From Candidatus Pelethomonas intestinigallinarum (GTDB lineage: Bacteria; Bacillota; Clostridia; Oscillospirales; Oscillospiraceae), in assembly GCA_018712665.1 (NCBI GenBank), contig DVGP01000249.1:1-12847 (forward strand): a DNA stretch of 12,847 nucleotides, in the 5' to 3' direction. The translations under genes were made by a program, and so were the position numbers. Shown here in pieces: positions 1-6,263 of this stretch. The first letter of the stretch is position 1. The number at the start of each line of letters is the position of its first letter. The notes under the pieces are model-generated. The model had not been told where the DNA came from and did not search any database. It was given only the letters and a program-made list of their open reading frames with translations.

Positions 1-502
1 GGCGGCGGCCGGGGTCCCGCAGCAGGGCGGCGGGGTGGTAGATGGCCATGGCCCGCATCCCGTCCACGTCGTACCACAATCCGTGGTCCCGGGTAATGCG
101 GAACTTCCCGTCAATTAGCCGCATGGCGGCGATCCGCCCCAGGCACACCAAGATCTTGGGCCGGAGCAGGGCCATCTGGCGGCGCAGGTAGCCGATGCAG
201 GCGTCCTGCTCCACGTTCAGCGGGTCCCGGTTCCCCGGGGGGCGGCACTTGACGATGTTGGCAATGTAGACCTTGGTCCTGTCCAGGCCGATCATGGCCA
301 GCATGTCGTCCAGCAGCATCCCGGCCCGGCCCACAAAGGGAATGCCCTGCTCGTCCTCATTGGCCCCAGGGCCCTCCCCCACCAGCATGATCTCCGCGGT
401 GGTGCTGCCCACGCCGAACACTACATTTTTTCGCCCCCGGCACAGGTCGCACTCCCGACACCGGGCGCACTCCGCCATCAGGGCCTCCCAGCTGTCGGCC
501 AT
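1..502 (-). CDS. udg: Uracil-DNA glycosylase, family 4 (partial, C-terminus beyond window)
   Basis: Base-excision repair enzyme that removes uracil from DNA in the cytoplasm. The first 167 residues are visible. Four cysteines fit the [4Fe-4S] cluster of family 4 enzymes: a CxxC pair near the start (Cys12/Cys15, or Cys15/Cys18), then Cys86 and Cys102 sixteen residues apart. The uracil-pocket motif GEGPGANEDEQGIPFVGRAG is at 43-62, and the family's conserved HPAALLR motif is at 156-162, followed by RDPGRR where the window ends. Family members are roughly 190-210 residues, so little more than the C-terminal tail should be missing. The ATG at 502 follows a GGAGGA ribosome binding site on the minus strand. 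It is divergent from the membrane-protein gene at 575 with only 72 bp between them, and I saw no convincing promoter there. Family assignment is from motifs seen directly. Confidence 0.95.
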   Translation of the reverse strand, partial: MADSWEALMAECARCRECDLCRGRKNVVFGVGSTTAEIMLVGEGPGANEDEQGIPFVGRAGMLLDDMLAMIGLDRTKVYIANIVKCRPPGNRDPLNVEQDACIGYLRRQMALLRPKILVCLGRIAAMRLIDGKFRITRDHGLWYDVDGMRAMAIYHPAALLRDPGRR

Positions 503-574
503 GTTGTTTCCTCCGTATGATTTCTCACCGCCCTGGGAAAGCTATCTCCAACCAATGGAAAAGGAGCGCCCCCC

Positions 575-1129
575 ATGGCACAATGGTTCTGGTATTTTCT
601 GATCTACAGCTTTCTGGGCTGCTGCCTGGAAAAGCTCTATGCCCGCTGCATCCGCTCTCCCAAGCGGGTGCGCAAGTGCTTTCTGCTGCTGCCCCTGTGC
701 CCGGTGTACGGCCTGGGAATGACCGCCCTTCTGGCCCTGTGGGAGCCGGGGATGGGCCCCCTGGTCCTGGCCTGTCTGGGCGCCCTGGTGTGTACAGGGG
801 TGGAGTATCTGGTCCACCTCTTCTATGAAAAGACTCTGAAGGTCCGCTTCTGGGACTACACCGGCCTTCCGGGCAGCGTACAGGGCAGGATCTGTCCCCT
901 GTTCGCCGCCGTCTGGGGCGGGCTGTCGGCCTTCGCGGCGGTCTGTGTGCAGCCGTGGGTGGCGGCCCTGGCCGCCGCCGTGCCGCCGGCCCTGAGCTAT
1001 GGAATGTGGCTCCTCCTGGCGGCGGACTGCGTCCTCACCGCCCGGGTTTTGGCATGGTATCACGACACGGAGCTGCTGGCTTTGTCCGCCCTTTCGGCCC
1101 GGGTCTCCAGCCAGTCCAGCACGTCCTGA
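575..1129 (+). CDS. Putative ABC transporter permease-like membrane protein (DUF1113/CmpB family)
   Basis: A 184-residue multi-pass membrane protein. The pattern YSFLGCCLE (11-19), CPVYGLG (42-48), EYLVHLFYE (77-85), FWDYTGLPG (92-100) and QGRICPLFAAVWG (103-115) matches a family widespread in Firmicutes and named 'putative ABC-transporter type IV' or DUF1113. Its biochemical role is not established and no ATPase lies beside it. About five hydrophobic segments are visible (roughly 4-18, 35-56, 60-84, 105-125, 128-160). The start is fixed by AAAGGAG at 560-566, eight bases before the ATG. The last 23 codons overlap the 3' end of the convergent hydrolase gene, so the serine-rich tail (173-184) is read from the antisense of that gene and is probably not conserved. 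The family call is firm; any transport function is inference. Confidence 0.85.
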   Translation: MAQWFWYFLIYSFLGCCLEKLYARCIRSPKRVRKCFLLLPLCPVYGLGMTALLALWEPGMGPLVLACLGALVCTGVEYLVHLFYEKTLKVRFWDYTGLPGSVQGRICPLFAAVWGGLSAFAAVCVQPWVAALAAAVPPALSYGMWLLLAADCVLTARVLAWYHDTELLALSALSARVSSQSSTS

Positions 1130-2025
1130 TAGACGTACCGGCGGCTGGCCTCATTGAGGATCTCATGGCGCAGGCCGTGGTAGAGCTTGATGGACACGTC
1201 CCCCACGCCGGCCTTCCGGAAGGCCTGGTAAGCCCGCCGCACGCCCTTGCCCATCTCGCCCACCGGGTCCTGGTCTCCGGCGATGAACAGCACCGGCAGG
1301 TCCTTGTCCATCCTCTCGATGTTGGCCTGCTTTGTGATGATCCCCAGGCCGCCCAGCATATCCCGGAACAGGCCCAGGGTGGTGTCCCCGCCGCAGAGGG
1401 GATCGGCGATATAGGCGTCCACGTTGGCCTCGCTGGCGGAGATCCAGTCGAACCTGGTCCGGTTGGGGGCGAAGGGCTTGTTGTAGGCGCCGAAGGCCAG
1501 CTGGTCCGCCTTGGCGCTGTAAGCCTTGCGGCCCAGGCGCTTGATCTCCCGGCCGGCGATGAGCTTGCCCCCGGCGATCAGGGCCGGTGACATGTGGCCC
1601 GTGCCGCACAGGACGCAGCCGTCCAGCCTGCCGGGGTAGCGGATCAGGTGGGTCCGGGAGAGGAAGGAGCCCATGGAGTGGCCGAAGAGGAAATAGGGGA
1701 CGCCGGGAAAGACCTTGGCGGTTCGCCGGCGCAGCTCCTCCATGTCCTCCACCGCGTGGCGCCAGCCGTTCTCATCTCCGAAGTAGACCATGGGGCAGCC
1801 CTCCACCAGGGACTTGCCGTGGCCCAGGTGGTCGTTGGCCACCACGGCGAAGCCGTGGCCGCAGAGGAAGCGGGCGAAGGGCTCGTAGCGGGCGCCGTAC
1901 TCCGCCACGCCGTGGGCGATCTGCACCACCCCGGCGACGGGGCCGCCCAGGGGCGTCCACTGGTTGACATGGATCAGGGTCCGGCCGTCGCTGGATGGAA
2001 AGTAGAACTCAGACGCGATCACCAT
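1060..2025 (-). CDS. Alpha/beta hydrolase, lysophospholipase / monoacylglycerol lipase type
   Basis: Serine hydrolase of the Hydrolase_4 group, 321 residues from the chosen start. The nucleophile elbow is GHSMGS (Ser117). The acid is probably Asp253 in GDQDPVG and the histidine His287 in HGLRHE. The oxyanion-hole region IAHGVAEYGARYEPFA (36-51) and the NDHLGHGKS motif (64-72) are typical of monoglyceride lipase and lysophospholipase homologues. No signal peptide is seen, so it is probably cytosolic and acts on lipid esters; the exact substrate is unknown. An upstream in-frame ATG at 2055 exists, but the ATG at 2025 has an ideal GAGGAGG site (2034-2040), and a TATAAT hexamer overlaps the upper ATG, so 2025 is preferred. 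The 3' end overlaps the convergent gene by 70 bp, and no terminator separates them. Fold and triad confident, substrate not. Confidence 0.9.
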   Translation of the reverse strand: MVIASEFYFPSSDGRTLIHVNQWTPLGGPVAGVVQIAHGVAEYGARYEPFARFLCGHGFAVVANDHLGHGKSLVEGCPMVYFGDENGWRHAVEDMEELRRRTAKVFPGVPYFLFGHSMGSFLSRTHLIRYPGRLDGCVLCGTGHMSPALIAGGKLIAGREIKRLGRKAYSAKADQLAFGAYNKPFAPNRTRFDWISASEANVDAYIADPLCGGDTTLGLFRDMLGGLGIITKQANIERMDKDLPVLFIAGDQDPVGEMGKGVRRAYQAFRKAGVGDVSIKLYHGLRHEILNEASRRYVYQDVLDWLETRAERADKASSSVS

Positions 2026-2053
2026 GGGCAGCTCCTCCTCTATCCGATTTGGC

Positions 2054-2070
2054 ATTATATTTATTTTACC
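2054..2070 (-). promoter_or_regulatory. Candidate -10 region for the alpha/beta hydrolase gene
   Basis: On the minus strand this AT island holds TATAAT (2059 to 2054) and, just upstream, TGGTAAAAT (2070 to 2062), which resembles an extended -10 element. No good -35 box is visible at 17 bp from either. A start of transcription near 2047 would leave a leader of about 22 nt before the ATG at 2025, which supports that start over the ATG at 2055. Confidence 0.4.
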
Positions 2071-2125
2071 ACACCCGCCGGAAAAAGGATAGGGATATTT
2101 TTGCGGGACCCGACAGAAAATTTCC

Positions 2126-2154
2126 TTGCGCTCCCTCTTGTTCGGTATTATAAT
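2126..2154 (+). promoter_or_regulatory. Sigma-A-like promoter of the zinc-ribbon gene
   Basis: TTGCGC (2126-2131), a 17-bp spacer, then TATAAT (2149-2154). A second TATAAT follows directly at 2155-2160 but has no -35 partner at the right distance. The site lies about 60 bp before the ATG at 2214 in the only AT-rich stretch upstream. Confidence 0.55.
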
Positions 2155-2213
2155 TATAATGAAATGAGCAGGAGGCGGCCGTACCCGCCCCCGGAAGGAA
2201 AGGAGCGTCTCCC

Positions 2214-2582
2214 ATGAGTTTTTTTGATGATCTGACCAAGAAGGCGAAGGTCGTTGCCTCCGCCGCCTCTGAGAAGGCCAAGGAAGCCGCCGATACCGCG
2301 AAGATCTCGGCAGCCATTGTGGCGGAGAAGCGGGAGCTGGACAAGAACTACCGGGCCATTGGGCAGTGGTATGTCTGCGAGTACGCTGATGGGGAGCCCC
2401 CGGCCGCCGTGGCGGATCTGGTGGCGGCGGTCAAGGCGTCCCAGGAGAAGATCGCCCAGCTCCAGGCCTGCCGGGAACAGATGGCGGAGGCCGGCGCGGA
2501 GCCCCAGGGAAAGGTGTGCCCTGTGTGCGGCAAGATCAGCGAGTCCAAGTTCTGCCCCCACTGCGGCGCCCCCATGGCGTAG
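2214..2582 (+). CDS. Coiled-coil protein with C-terminal zinc ribbon
   Basis: A 122-residue cytosolic protein. Residues 1-45 are an alanine/lysine/glutamate-rich helix with coiled-coil character, followed by a linker (46-60) containing the QWYVCEYADG segment and a second helix (62-95). The C-terminus is a zinc ribbon with two knuckles, CPVC (102-105) and CPHC (114-117), ending GAPMA. Small proteins of this layout are common and uncharacterised in Clostridia; the ribbon suggests protein or nucleic acid binding, but no partner can be named. AAAGGAG eight bases before the ATG fixes the start. It is a single-gene unit with its own promoter (2126-2154) and a strong terminator (2595-2641). Architecture is clear, function unknown. 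Confidence 0.85.
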   Translation: MSFFDDLTKKAKVVASAASEKAKEAADTAKISAAIVAEKRELDKNYRAIGQWYVCEYADGEPPAAVADLVAAVKASQEKIAQLQACREQMAEAGAEPQGKVCPVCGKISESKFCPHCGAPMA

Positions 2583-2594
2583 GATATCTGATGC

Positions 2595-2641
2595 AAAACG
2601 GACCCCCGGCCGATGGTCATTCGGCCGGGGGTCCGTTTTTT
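2595..2641 (+). terminator. Rho-independent terminator after the zinc-ribbon gene
   Basis: Perfect 19-bp inverted repeat: left arm 2595-2613 (AAAACGGACCCCCGGCCGA), 7-nt loop TGGTCAT, right arm 2621-2639, ending in a run of six T (2636-2641). The A tract on the left arm would allow it to work on the other strand too. Confidence 0.95.
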
Positions 2642-2722
2642 CCTGAGGGCTGTTTCAACCGCTCTCCCGGACTGGACGGCAAAGAGAGCTGTCCCGATTC
2701 CGCCATGCCCGCCGCCTTTTCC

Positions 2723-2751
2723 GCATGTTCTCCCGGCGGAGCGCATATACA
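2723..2751 (+). promoter_or_regulatory. Candidate sigma-E-type sporulation promoter of spoIIID
   Basis: GCATGTT at 2723-2729, a 14-bp spacer, then CATATACA at 2744-2751. The B. subtilis sigma-E consensus is about GHATAWT - 14 - CATACANT, so the matches are 6 of 7 and 6 of 8. A start near 2758 would leave a leader of about 27 nt. In B. subtilis spoIIID is transcribed by mother-cell sigma-E, which agrees, but the elements are short and this is inference. Confidence 0.45.
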
Positions 2752-2784
2752 TGGACCATATCGGGAGAGGGAGCGTGTTGGGTC

Positions 2785-3036
2785 TTGAAGGGAAATATCG
2801 AGGAGCGGGCCTGCGAACTGGCCGCCTATATTGTCGAGAACCGCACCACCGTGCGGGAGGCCGCCAAAAAGTTCGGGATCAGCAAGTCCACCGTACATAA
2901 AGACATTCAGGAGCGTCTGCCCCTTTACAACCGAAGCCTCTACCTCCGGGTGAAGGAGGTGTTGGATGAAAATAAGGCGGAGCGCCATATCCGCGGGGGG
3001 ATCGCCACCCGGCGGAAGTACCGGGGCGAACCGTGA
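2785..3036 (+). CDS. spoIIID: Sporulation transcriptional regulator SpoIIID
   Basis: Small DNA-binding protein that tunes the mother-cell programme during endospore formation, activating or repressing sigma-E genes and helping the switch to sigma-K in B. subtilis. The helix-turn-helix spans about 22-43 (TVREAAKKFGISKSTVHKDI), followed by the family signature ERLP (43-46), VKEVLDENK (56-64) and RHIRGGIATRRKYRG (67-81). These match my recollection of B. subtilis SpoIIID closely. The start is the TTG at 2785: it gives MKGNIEERACELAAYIVE, which aligns without gaps to the known N-terminus MHDYIKERTIKIGKYIVE, and a GAGGGAG site lies 11 bases upstream. The in-frame ATG at 2725 would add 20 unrelated residues. 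The length is 83 residues against 93 in B. subtilis, the difference being the tail. It is evidence that the organism can sporulate. Confidence 0.95.
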   Translation: MKGNIEERACELAAYIVENRTTVREAAKKFGISKSTVHKDIQERLPLYNRSLYLRVKEVLDENKAERHIRGGIATRRKYRGEP

Positions 3037-3055
3037 GACCGCCGCCGGCAAACGC

Positions 3056-3093
3056 CTCTCCCGGCCGGCCTCCCCAGGGGGCTGGCCGGAGAG
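3056..3093 (+). other. GC-rich hairpin between spoIIID and the 77-residue ORF
   Basis: CTCTCCCGGCCGGCC (3056-3070) can pair with GGCTGGCCGGAGAG (3080-3093) with one bulge and one G.T pair around a C-run/G-run centre. There is no T tract, so it is not a classical terminator. It lies 16 bp before the ribosome binding site of the next ORF and could act as an RNA stabiliser or partial attenuator. Confidence 0.4.
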
Positions 3094-3122
3094 ATGACTC
3101 CATTGACCAGGAGGAGAAGCCT

Positions 3123-3356
3123 ATGAAACCTTGCAAAAGGAATCAGCCCCGCCGGCAAAGCGCCGGACCGGGAGCAGGGACTCCGCGGACAGCCCGGGAG
3201 ACGCCGGTCCGCCGCTATGTACACCCTATCCAGACCGGTGTGCCCGTCGTGTGCGATCCCACAGAGCAGGCGCTTTGCGCCGTGCTGGACGCCCTGCGCC
3301 GTCAGACCGAGCTGCTGGAGGAGCTGATTCGGCGGACGGAGCGTACGGAGCCGTAG
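3123..3356 (+). CDS. Small hypothetical protein (77 residues) downstream of spoIIID
   Basis: Not recognised as a characterised family. The first 33 residues are basic and probably disordered (lysine, arginine, proline, serine). Then comes a compact segment with the motif CDPTEQALCAVLDALRRQTE (44-63) and a probable amphipathic helix to the end (64-77). Two cysteines, 44 and 52, flank the helix start. The start is supported by a very good AGGAGGAG site (3109-3116) six bases before the ATG; a GTG at 3033 in the same frame overlaps the spoIIID stop and lacks a comparable site. It lies 86 bp after spoIIID on the same strand with no terminator between, so it may be co-transcribed and sporulation-linked; that is inference. 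The coding call rests on the ribosome binding site and the ordered C-terminal half. Confidence 0.6.
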   Translation: MKPCKRNQPRRQSAGPGAGTPRTARETPVRRYVHPIQTGVPVVCDPTEQALCAVLDALRRQTELLEELIRRTERTEP

Positions 3357-3398
3357 CATATTCCGCCGCCATGCGGCGTCCCGGACGATCGGCTCCGT
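3345..3398 (+). other. Nested inverted repeats at the end of the 77-residue ORF
   Basis: ACGGAGCCG (3345-3353) is complementary to CGGCTCCGT (3390-3398), and inside it GCCGC-CAT-GCGGC (3365-3377) forms a second short hairpin. The left outer arm overlaps the last codons of the ORF. No T run follows, so termination is possible but not shown. Confidence 0.35.
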
Positions 3399-3475
3399 GC
3401 CGCCTCCGGCAGCGCGGTCCAGCGGCCGGTCTGCCAGGCCGCCCGGCAAAATTTCTCAGGGACCTTCGGTTGCTC

Positions 3476-3504
3476 TTGCCTTACCACTCCGCCTCGGCTA
3501 TAAT
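3476..3504 (+). promoter_or_regulatory. Sigma-A-like promoter of the LCP / SLH operon
   Basis: TTGCCT (3476-3481), exactly 17 bp, then TATAAT (3499-3504), in a local AT-rich stretch 56 bp before the ATG at 3560. The match is 4 of 6 and 6 of 6 to the housekeeping consensus. It is the only good promoter seen for the two envelope genes. Confidence 0.7.
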
Positions 3505-3559
3505 AAGGAAGATCCCTTTGTATTATGTCAATCACAGCAAGACAAGGAGCCAACCACCC

Positions 3560-4573
3560 ATGAGAGGCAATAAGAGACGCACCTCCTCCCTGCAGGCCGT
3601 GGCCGTCGCCGCCGTGTGCCTGCTGTTTGCCGCAACCGCCCTCTTTGGGCTGTACAAGTGCTTTTCCCGGCCGCCGGAGTTGTCGGAGAGCACTCTGAGC
3701 GCGGGCCAGGAGCAGCTCCAGGCGGCGGAGACGGAAAGCGATGCCCAGACCTCCGGCGAGACGTTCCTCACCAACCGGAAGGACAGCTTTTACACCATCC
3801 TGCTCAGCGGCCTGGACGATGAGAACGGCGGCAGCGACACCAACCTGCTGATGGCTCTTGACGCGGAGGGCGGGTCAATCAATGTGGTGAGCCTGCCCCG
3901 GGATACCCTGCTGAATGTGTCCTGGTCGGTGAAGAAGCTGAACAACGCGTACCACCACGGCGGGATCACCCGCACGGTGGAGGAGGTCTCCAATCTCCTG
4001 GGCATCCCGGTGGATTACTACGTCACCGTGGATCTGGAGGCTTTTGTCGCCCTGGTGGATGCCATCGGCGGGGTGGACTTCGAGATCCCGCTGGATATGG
4101 ACTACGACGACCCCTACCAGGACCTCCACATCCATTTTGACAAGGGGATGCGCCACCTCACCGGTGAGGAGGCCCTCCAGGTGGTCCGCTGGCGGCAGAA
4201 CAACGACGGGAGCGGCTACGCCACCGCCGACATCGGCCGCATCGGCACCCAGCAGGCATTCCTTACCGCCGTGGCGCAGCAGACCCTTCAGCTCTCCAAC
4301 TGGGACAAGATCCCCGCCATGGCCCAGATTTTCCAGGAGTATGTGGACACGGAGCTGACGGTGCCCAACCTGGTGTGGATCGGCGAGCAGGCCCTGACCA
4401 TGGGCAGCGAGAACATCCATTTCCACACCCTGCCCGGCGACGGCGCCGGCTACTACAAGGGCGGCTCCTACTACACGGTGGACCCTGAGGCTACCCTGGA
4501 GCTGGTCAATACATACTTCAACCCCTATACCTACGACCTGACCCTGGACGACATGGATATCCTGGTGCCGTGA
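3560..4573 (+). CDS. LytR-CpsA-Psr (LCP) family cell-wall polymer phosphotransferase
   Basis: Membrane-anchored enzyme of the family that moves undecaprenyl-linked anionic polymers (teichoic acid, capsule or secondary wall polymer) onto peptidoglycan outside the cell. The protein has 337 residues: a short basic N-terminus, one membrane segment (about 11-32), a Ser/Glu/Gln-rich linker (40-72), then the LCP domain (76-245). Family motifs seen: GSDTNLLMAL (91-100, Asp93), SLPRDT (111-116, Arg114), KLNNAYHHGG (126-135), AIGGVDFEIP (168-177), LTGEEALQVVRWR (200-212) and DIGRIGTQQ (224-232), which carry the arginines and aspartates that bind lipid phosphate and metal. The start is set by AAGGAG ten bases upstream. 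It is first in an operon with the SLH protein, whose ATG lies 23 bp after this stop. The family is certain; the polymer moved is not visible. Confidence 0.95.
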   Translation: MRGNKRRTSSLQAVAVAAVCLLFAATALFGLYKCFSRPPELSESTLSAGQEQLQAAETESDAQTSGETFLTNRKDSFYTILLSGLDDENGGSDTNLLMALDAEGGSINVVSLPRDTLLNVSWSVKKLNNAYHHGGITRTVEEVSNLLGIPVDYYVTVDLEAFVALVDAIGGVDFEIPLDMDYDDPYQDLHIHFDKGMRHLTGEEALQVVRWRQNNDGSGYATADIGRIGTQQAFLTAVAQQTLQLSNWDKIPAMAQIFQEYVDTELTVPNLVWIGEQALTMGSENIHFHTLPGDGAGYYKGGSYYTVDPEATLELVNTYFNPYTYDLTLDDMDILVP

Positions 4574-4596
4574 GCGCCGAAAGGAAAGGAGCCCCC

Positions 4597-6045
4597 ATGA
4601 CACGCCGTATCTGTTCCATGGCCCTGGCCCTGCTGCTGCTTGCGTGGACAATCCCTCAAGCCGCCGCGGCCAGCGGCCCCTTCGCCCCTGTCAGGACCTA
4701 TGAGGACCAGTTCACCGACGTCTCCCCCGCAGACTGGTTCTATGAAAATGTCAAGGCCCTCTACGAGCTGGGGCTGACCAACGGCCAGGGGGCGGCGGAC
4801 CGCTTCGCCCCCGGGGACAACATGACTCTGGCCGAGGCGGTCACCCTGTCCGCCCGGCTGCGGAGCCTGTACGAGTACGGCGACAGTGAGGAGGGCCCCG
4901 GCCTGTACGCCGGGGATTCGTGGTATGAGCCCTACGCCGCCTACCTGAAGGCCCTGGGGGTCATCGGCACGGAGTTTGACGGTGCCTGGCAGCGGGAGGC
5001 CACCCGGGCGGAGATGGCACATCTCCTGGCCAACGCCCTGCCCCAGTCCCTGTTCGAGGACATCAACGGCGAGGCGGTCACCGTGGGGTACGCCAGCCGG
5101 AATTATATCCTGGACGTCAACGACTACACCCCCTACCGGGAGGACATTCTGGCCCTGTACCGCTGGGGCATTCTCAGCGGCATGGACCGGACGGGCTCCT
5201 TCTACCCCGACGAGGCCATCGAGCGCAGCCAGGTGGCCGCCATGGCCACCCGGCTGGTGGATGAGGACCTGCGCGTCCGGCTGGACTGGGACCTGTCCCT
5301 GTCCTACAGCCGGGTGGGGACCACCCTGGAGAGCCTGGTGGACAGCGACGGCACCTTCCATACCGCCCCTGGGGCGGGAGATCAGAAGGCCATTGACGAC
5401 AACATCCGGTACATGCTCTCCCGGGGGGAGCGGCGGATGGTTCTCAGCTACGGCCCCGACGCGCTGAACGAGGCGGCGGTGAGCGCCCTGCTGGAGGCCT
5501 TTCTCGCCGGGATCCGCCGGTACGCGGAACAGGGCTATAACGCCGCCCAGTGCTCCTATTCCGCCCGGACCGGCAGCCTGGTTCTGACCTTCTCCAGCAG
5601 CCTGTACGATGAGCGGCTGCTGGACAGCTACCGCGACGCCGCTATGGAGGCGGCCATCCAGGTCCACGACCAGCTCTGGTCCGACGGGACCATCACAGCC
5701 TCCATGTCGGAGTACGACAAGGCCCGGGCCTATTTTACCTGGCTGTGCCAGCACTGCCAATACGACTTCGCCAGCACGGACACCTCTCTGAGCCACAGCG
5801 GCTACGGCGCCTTCATCAACGGTCTGGCGGTCTGCGACGGCTATACCGCCGCCTACAACCTGCTGCTGAAGCTGGAGGGGATCGACTGCACCACCATGTC
5901 CACCACGGACCACATCTGGACTGTGGCCACCCTGGACGGCACACAGTACCACATCGACCCCACCTGGGGGGACCAGACGGGGACTATCGCCTACCGCTAC
6001 TTCGCCATGACGGAGGCCGCGTCCCTGGCCCGGTTCGCGTCGTGA
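4597..6045 (+). CDS. Secreted SLH-anchored transglutaminase-like protein
   Basis: A 482-residue surface protein. Residues 1-25 are a signal peptide (basic MTRR, leucine-rich core, cleavage probably after the AAAA stretch). Three S-layer homology repeats follow: about 39-90 (FTDVSPADWFYENVKALYELGLTNG), 104-155 (SWYEPYAAYLKALGVIG) and 176-225 (REDILALYRWGILSGM). A linker domain (about 230-365) leads to a transglutaminase-like papain-fold core (372-480) with the triad Cys413 (GLAVCDGYTAAY), His439 (TTDHIWTVA) and Asp454 (HIDPTWGD). SLH domains hold proteins to pyruvylated secondary wall polymers. The core may be a protease, a crosslinker or an amidase-like enzyme; many bacterial members lack proven transglutaminase activity. 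The ATG at 4597 has AAAGGAG five bases upstream and starts the signal peptide; the in-frame GTG at 4570 would spoil it. It is cotranscribed with the LCP gene and ends at a strong terminator. Confidence 0.93.
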   Translation: MTRRICSMALALLLLAWTIPQAAAASGPFAPVRTYEDQFTDVSPADWFYENVKALYELGLTNGQGAADRFAPGDNMTLAEAVTLSARLRSLYEYGDSEEGPGLYAGDSWYEPYAAYLKALGVIGTEFDGAWQREATRAEMAHLLANALPQSLFEDINGEAVTVGYASRNYILDVNDYTPYREDILALYRWGILSGMDRTGSFYPDEAIERSQVAAMATRLVDEDLRVRLDWDLSLSYSRVGTTLESLVDSDGTFHTAPGAGDQKAIDDNIRYMLSRGERRMVLSYGPDALNEAAVSALLEAFLAGIRRYAEQGYNAAQCSYSARTGSLVLTFSSSLYDERLLDSYRDAAMEAAIQVHDQLWSDGTITASMSEYDKARAYFTWLCQHCQYDFASTDTSLSHSGYGAFINGLAVCDGYTAAYNLLLKLEGIDCTTMSTTDHIWTVATLDGTQYHIDPTWGDQTGTIAYRYFAMTEAASLARFAS

Positions 6046-6075
6046 GCCGGGGGATGAAAGCCCTGTTTGTGATCT

Positions 6076-6108
6076 GCGGCCCGCGCCTTCGGCGCGGGCC
6101 GCTTTTTT
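6076..6108 (+). terminator. Rho-independent terminator after the SLH gene
   Basis: Perfect 12-bp stem GCGGCCCGCGCC (6076-6087) and GGCGCGGGCCGC (6091-6102) closed by a UUC/UUCG-type tight loop, then six T (6103-6108). It closes the LCP/SLH operon before the htrA promoter. Confidence 0.95.
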
Positions 6109-6170
6109 CTTCCGCCGTTCACAAACGTTTCCTCGATTGTTTAAAATCTCTGCAAAGAATCTTCATACTC

Positions 6171-6198
6171 TGGACATAAATCCCTTGTATTCTATGCT
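6171..6198 (+). promoter_or_regulatory. Candidate promoter of htrA
   Basis: TGGACA (6171-6176), 16 bp, TATGCT (6193-6198): 5 of 6 and 4 of 6 matches to the housekeeping consensus. It lies 66 bp before the ATG in a locally AT-rich stretch after the preceding terminator. No direct regulator site is recognised, although HtrA genes are often under envelope-stress control. Confidence 0.5.
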
Positions 6199-6263
6199 CG
6201 TCAACAGGGAACAAGGCCAAAAGGGCAGATTCCCGTGATACGGTATCGAAGGAGGTCATCCTA

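Noticed and set aside
503..574. TATGAT at 516-521 as a promoter for the DUF1113-like gene
   Set aside because: No -35 box is found at 16-18 bp; it is a lone hexamer, too weak to annotate.
2026..2055. Ten-residue N-terminal extension of the alpha/beta hydrolase (ATG at 2055)
   Set aside because: A TATAAT overlaps that ATG and no ribosome binding site precedes it, while the ATG at 2025 has a strong one.
2725..2784. Longer spoIIID starting at the ATG at 2725
   Set aside because: The extra 20 residues have no counterpart in SpoIIID, the ATG lies inside the candidate promoter, and the TTG at 2785 aligns exactly with the known N-terminus.
4531..5952. A 473-codon open frame on the minus strand opposite the LCP end and SLH gene
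   Set aside because: It is antisense to a protein with clear SLH repeats and a catalytic triad. Long antisense frames are expected in GC-rich genes with biased third positions, and the translation is low-complexity (Gly, Val, His, Gln) with no motif.
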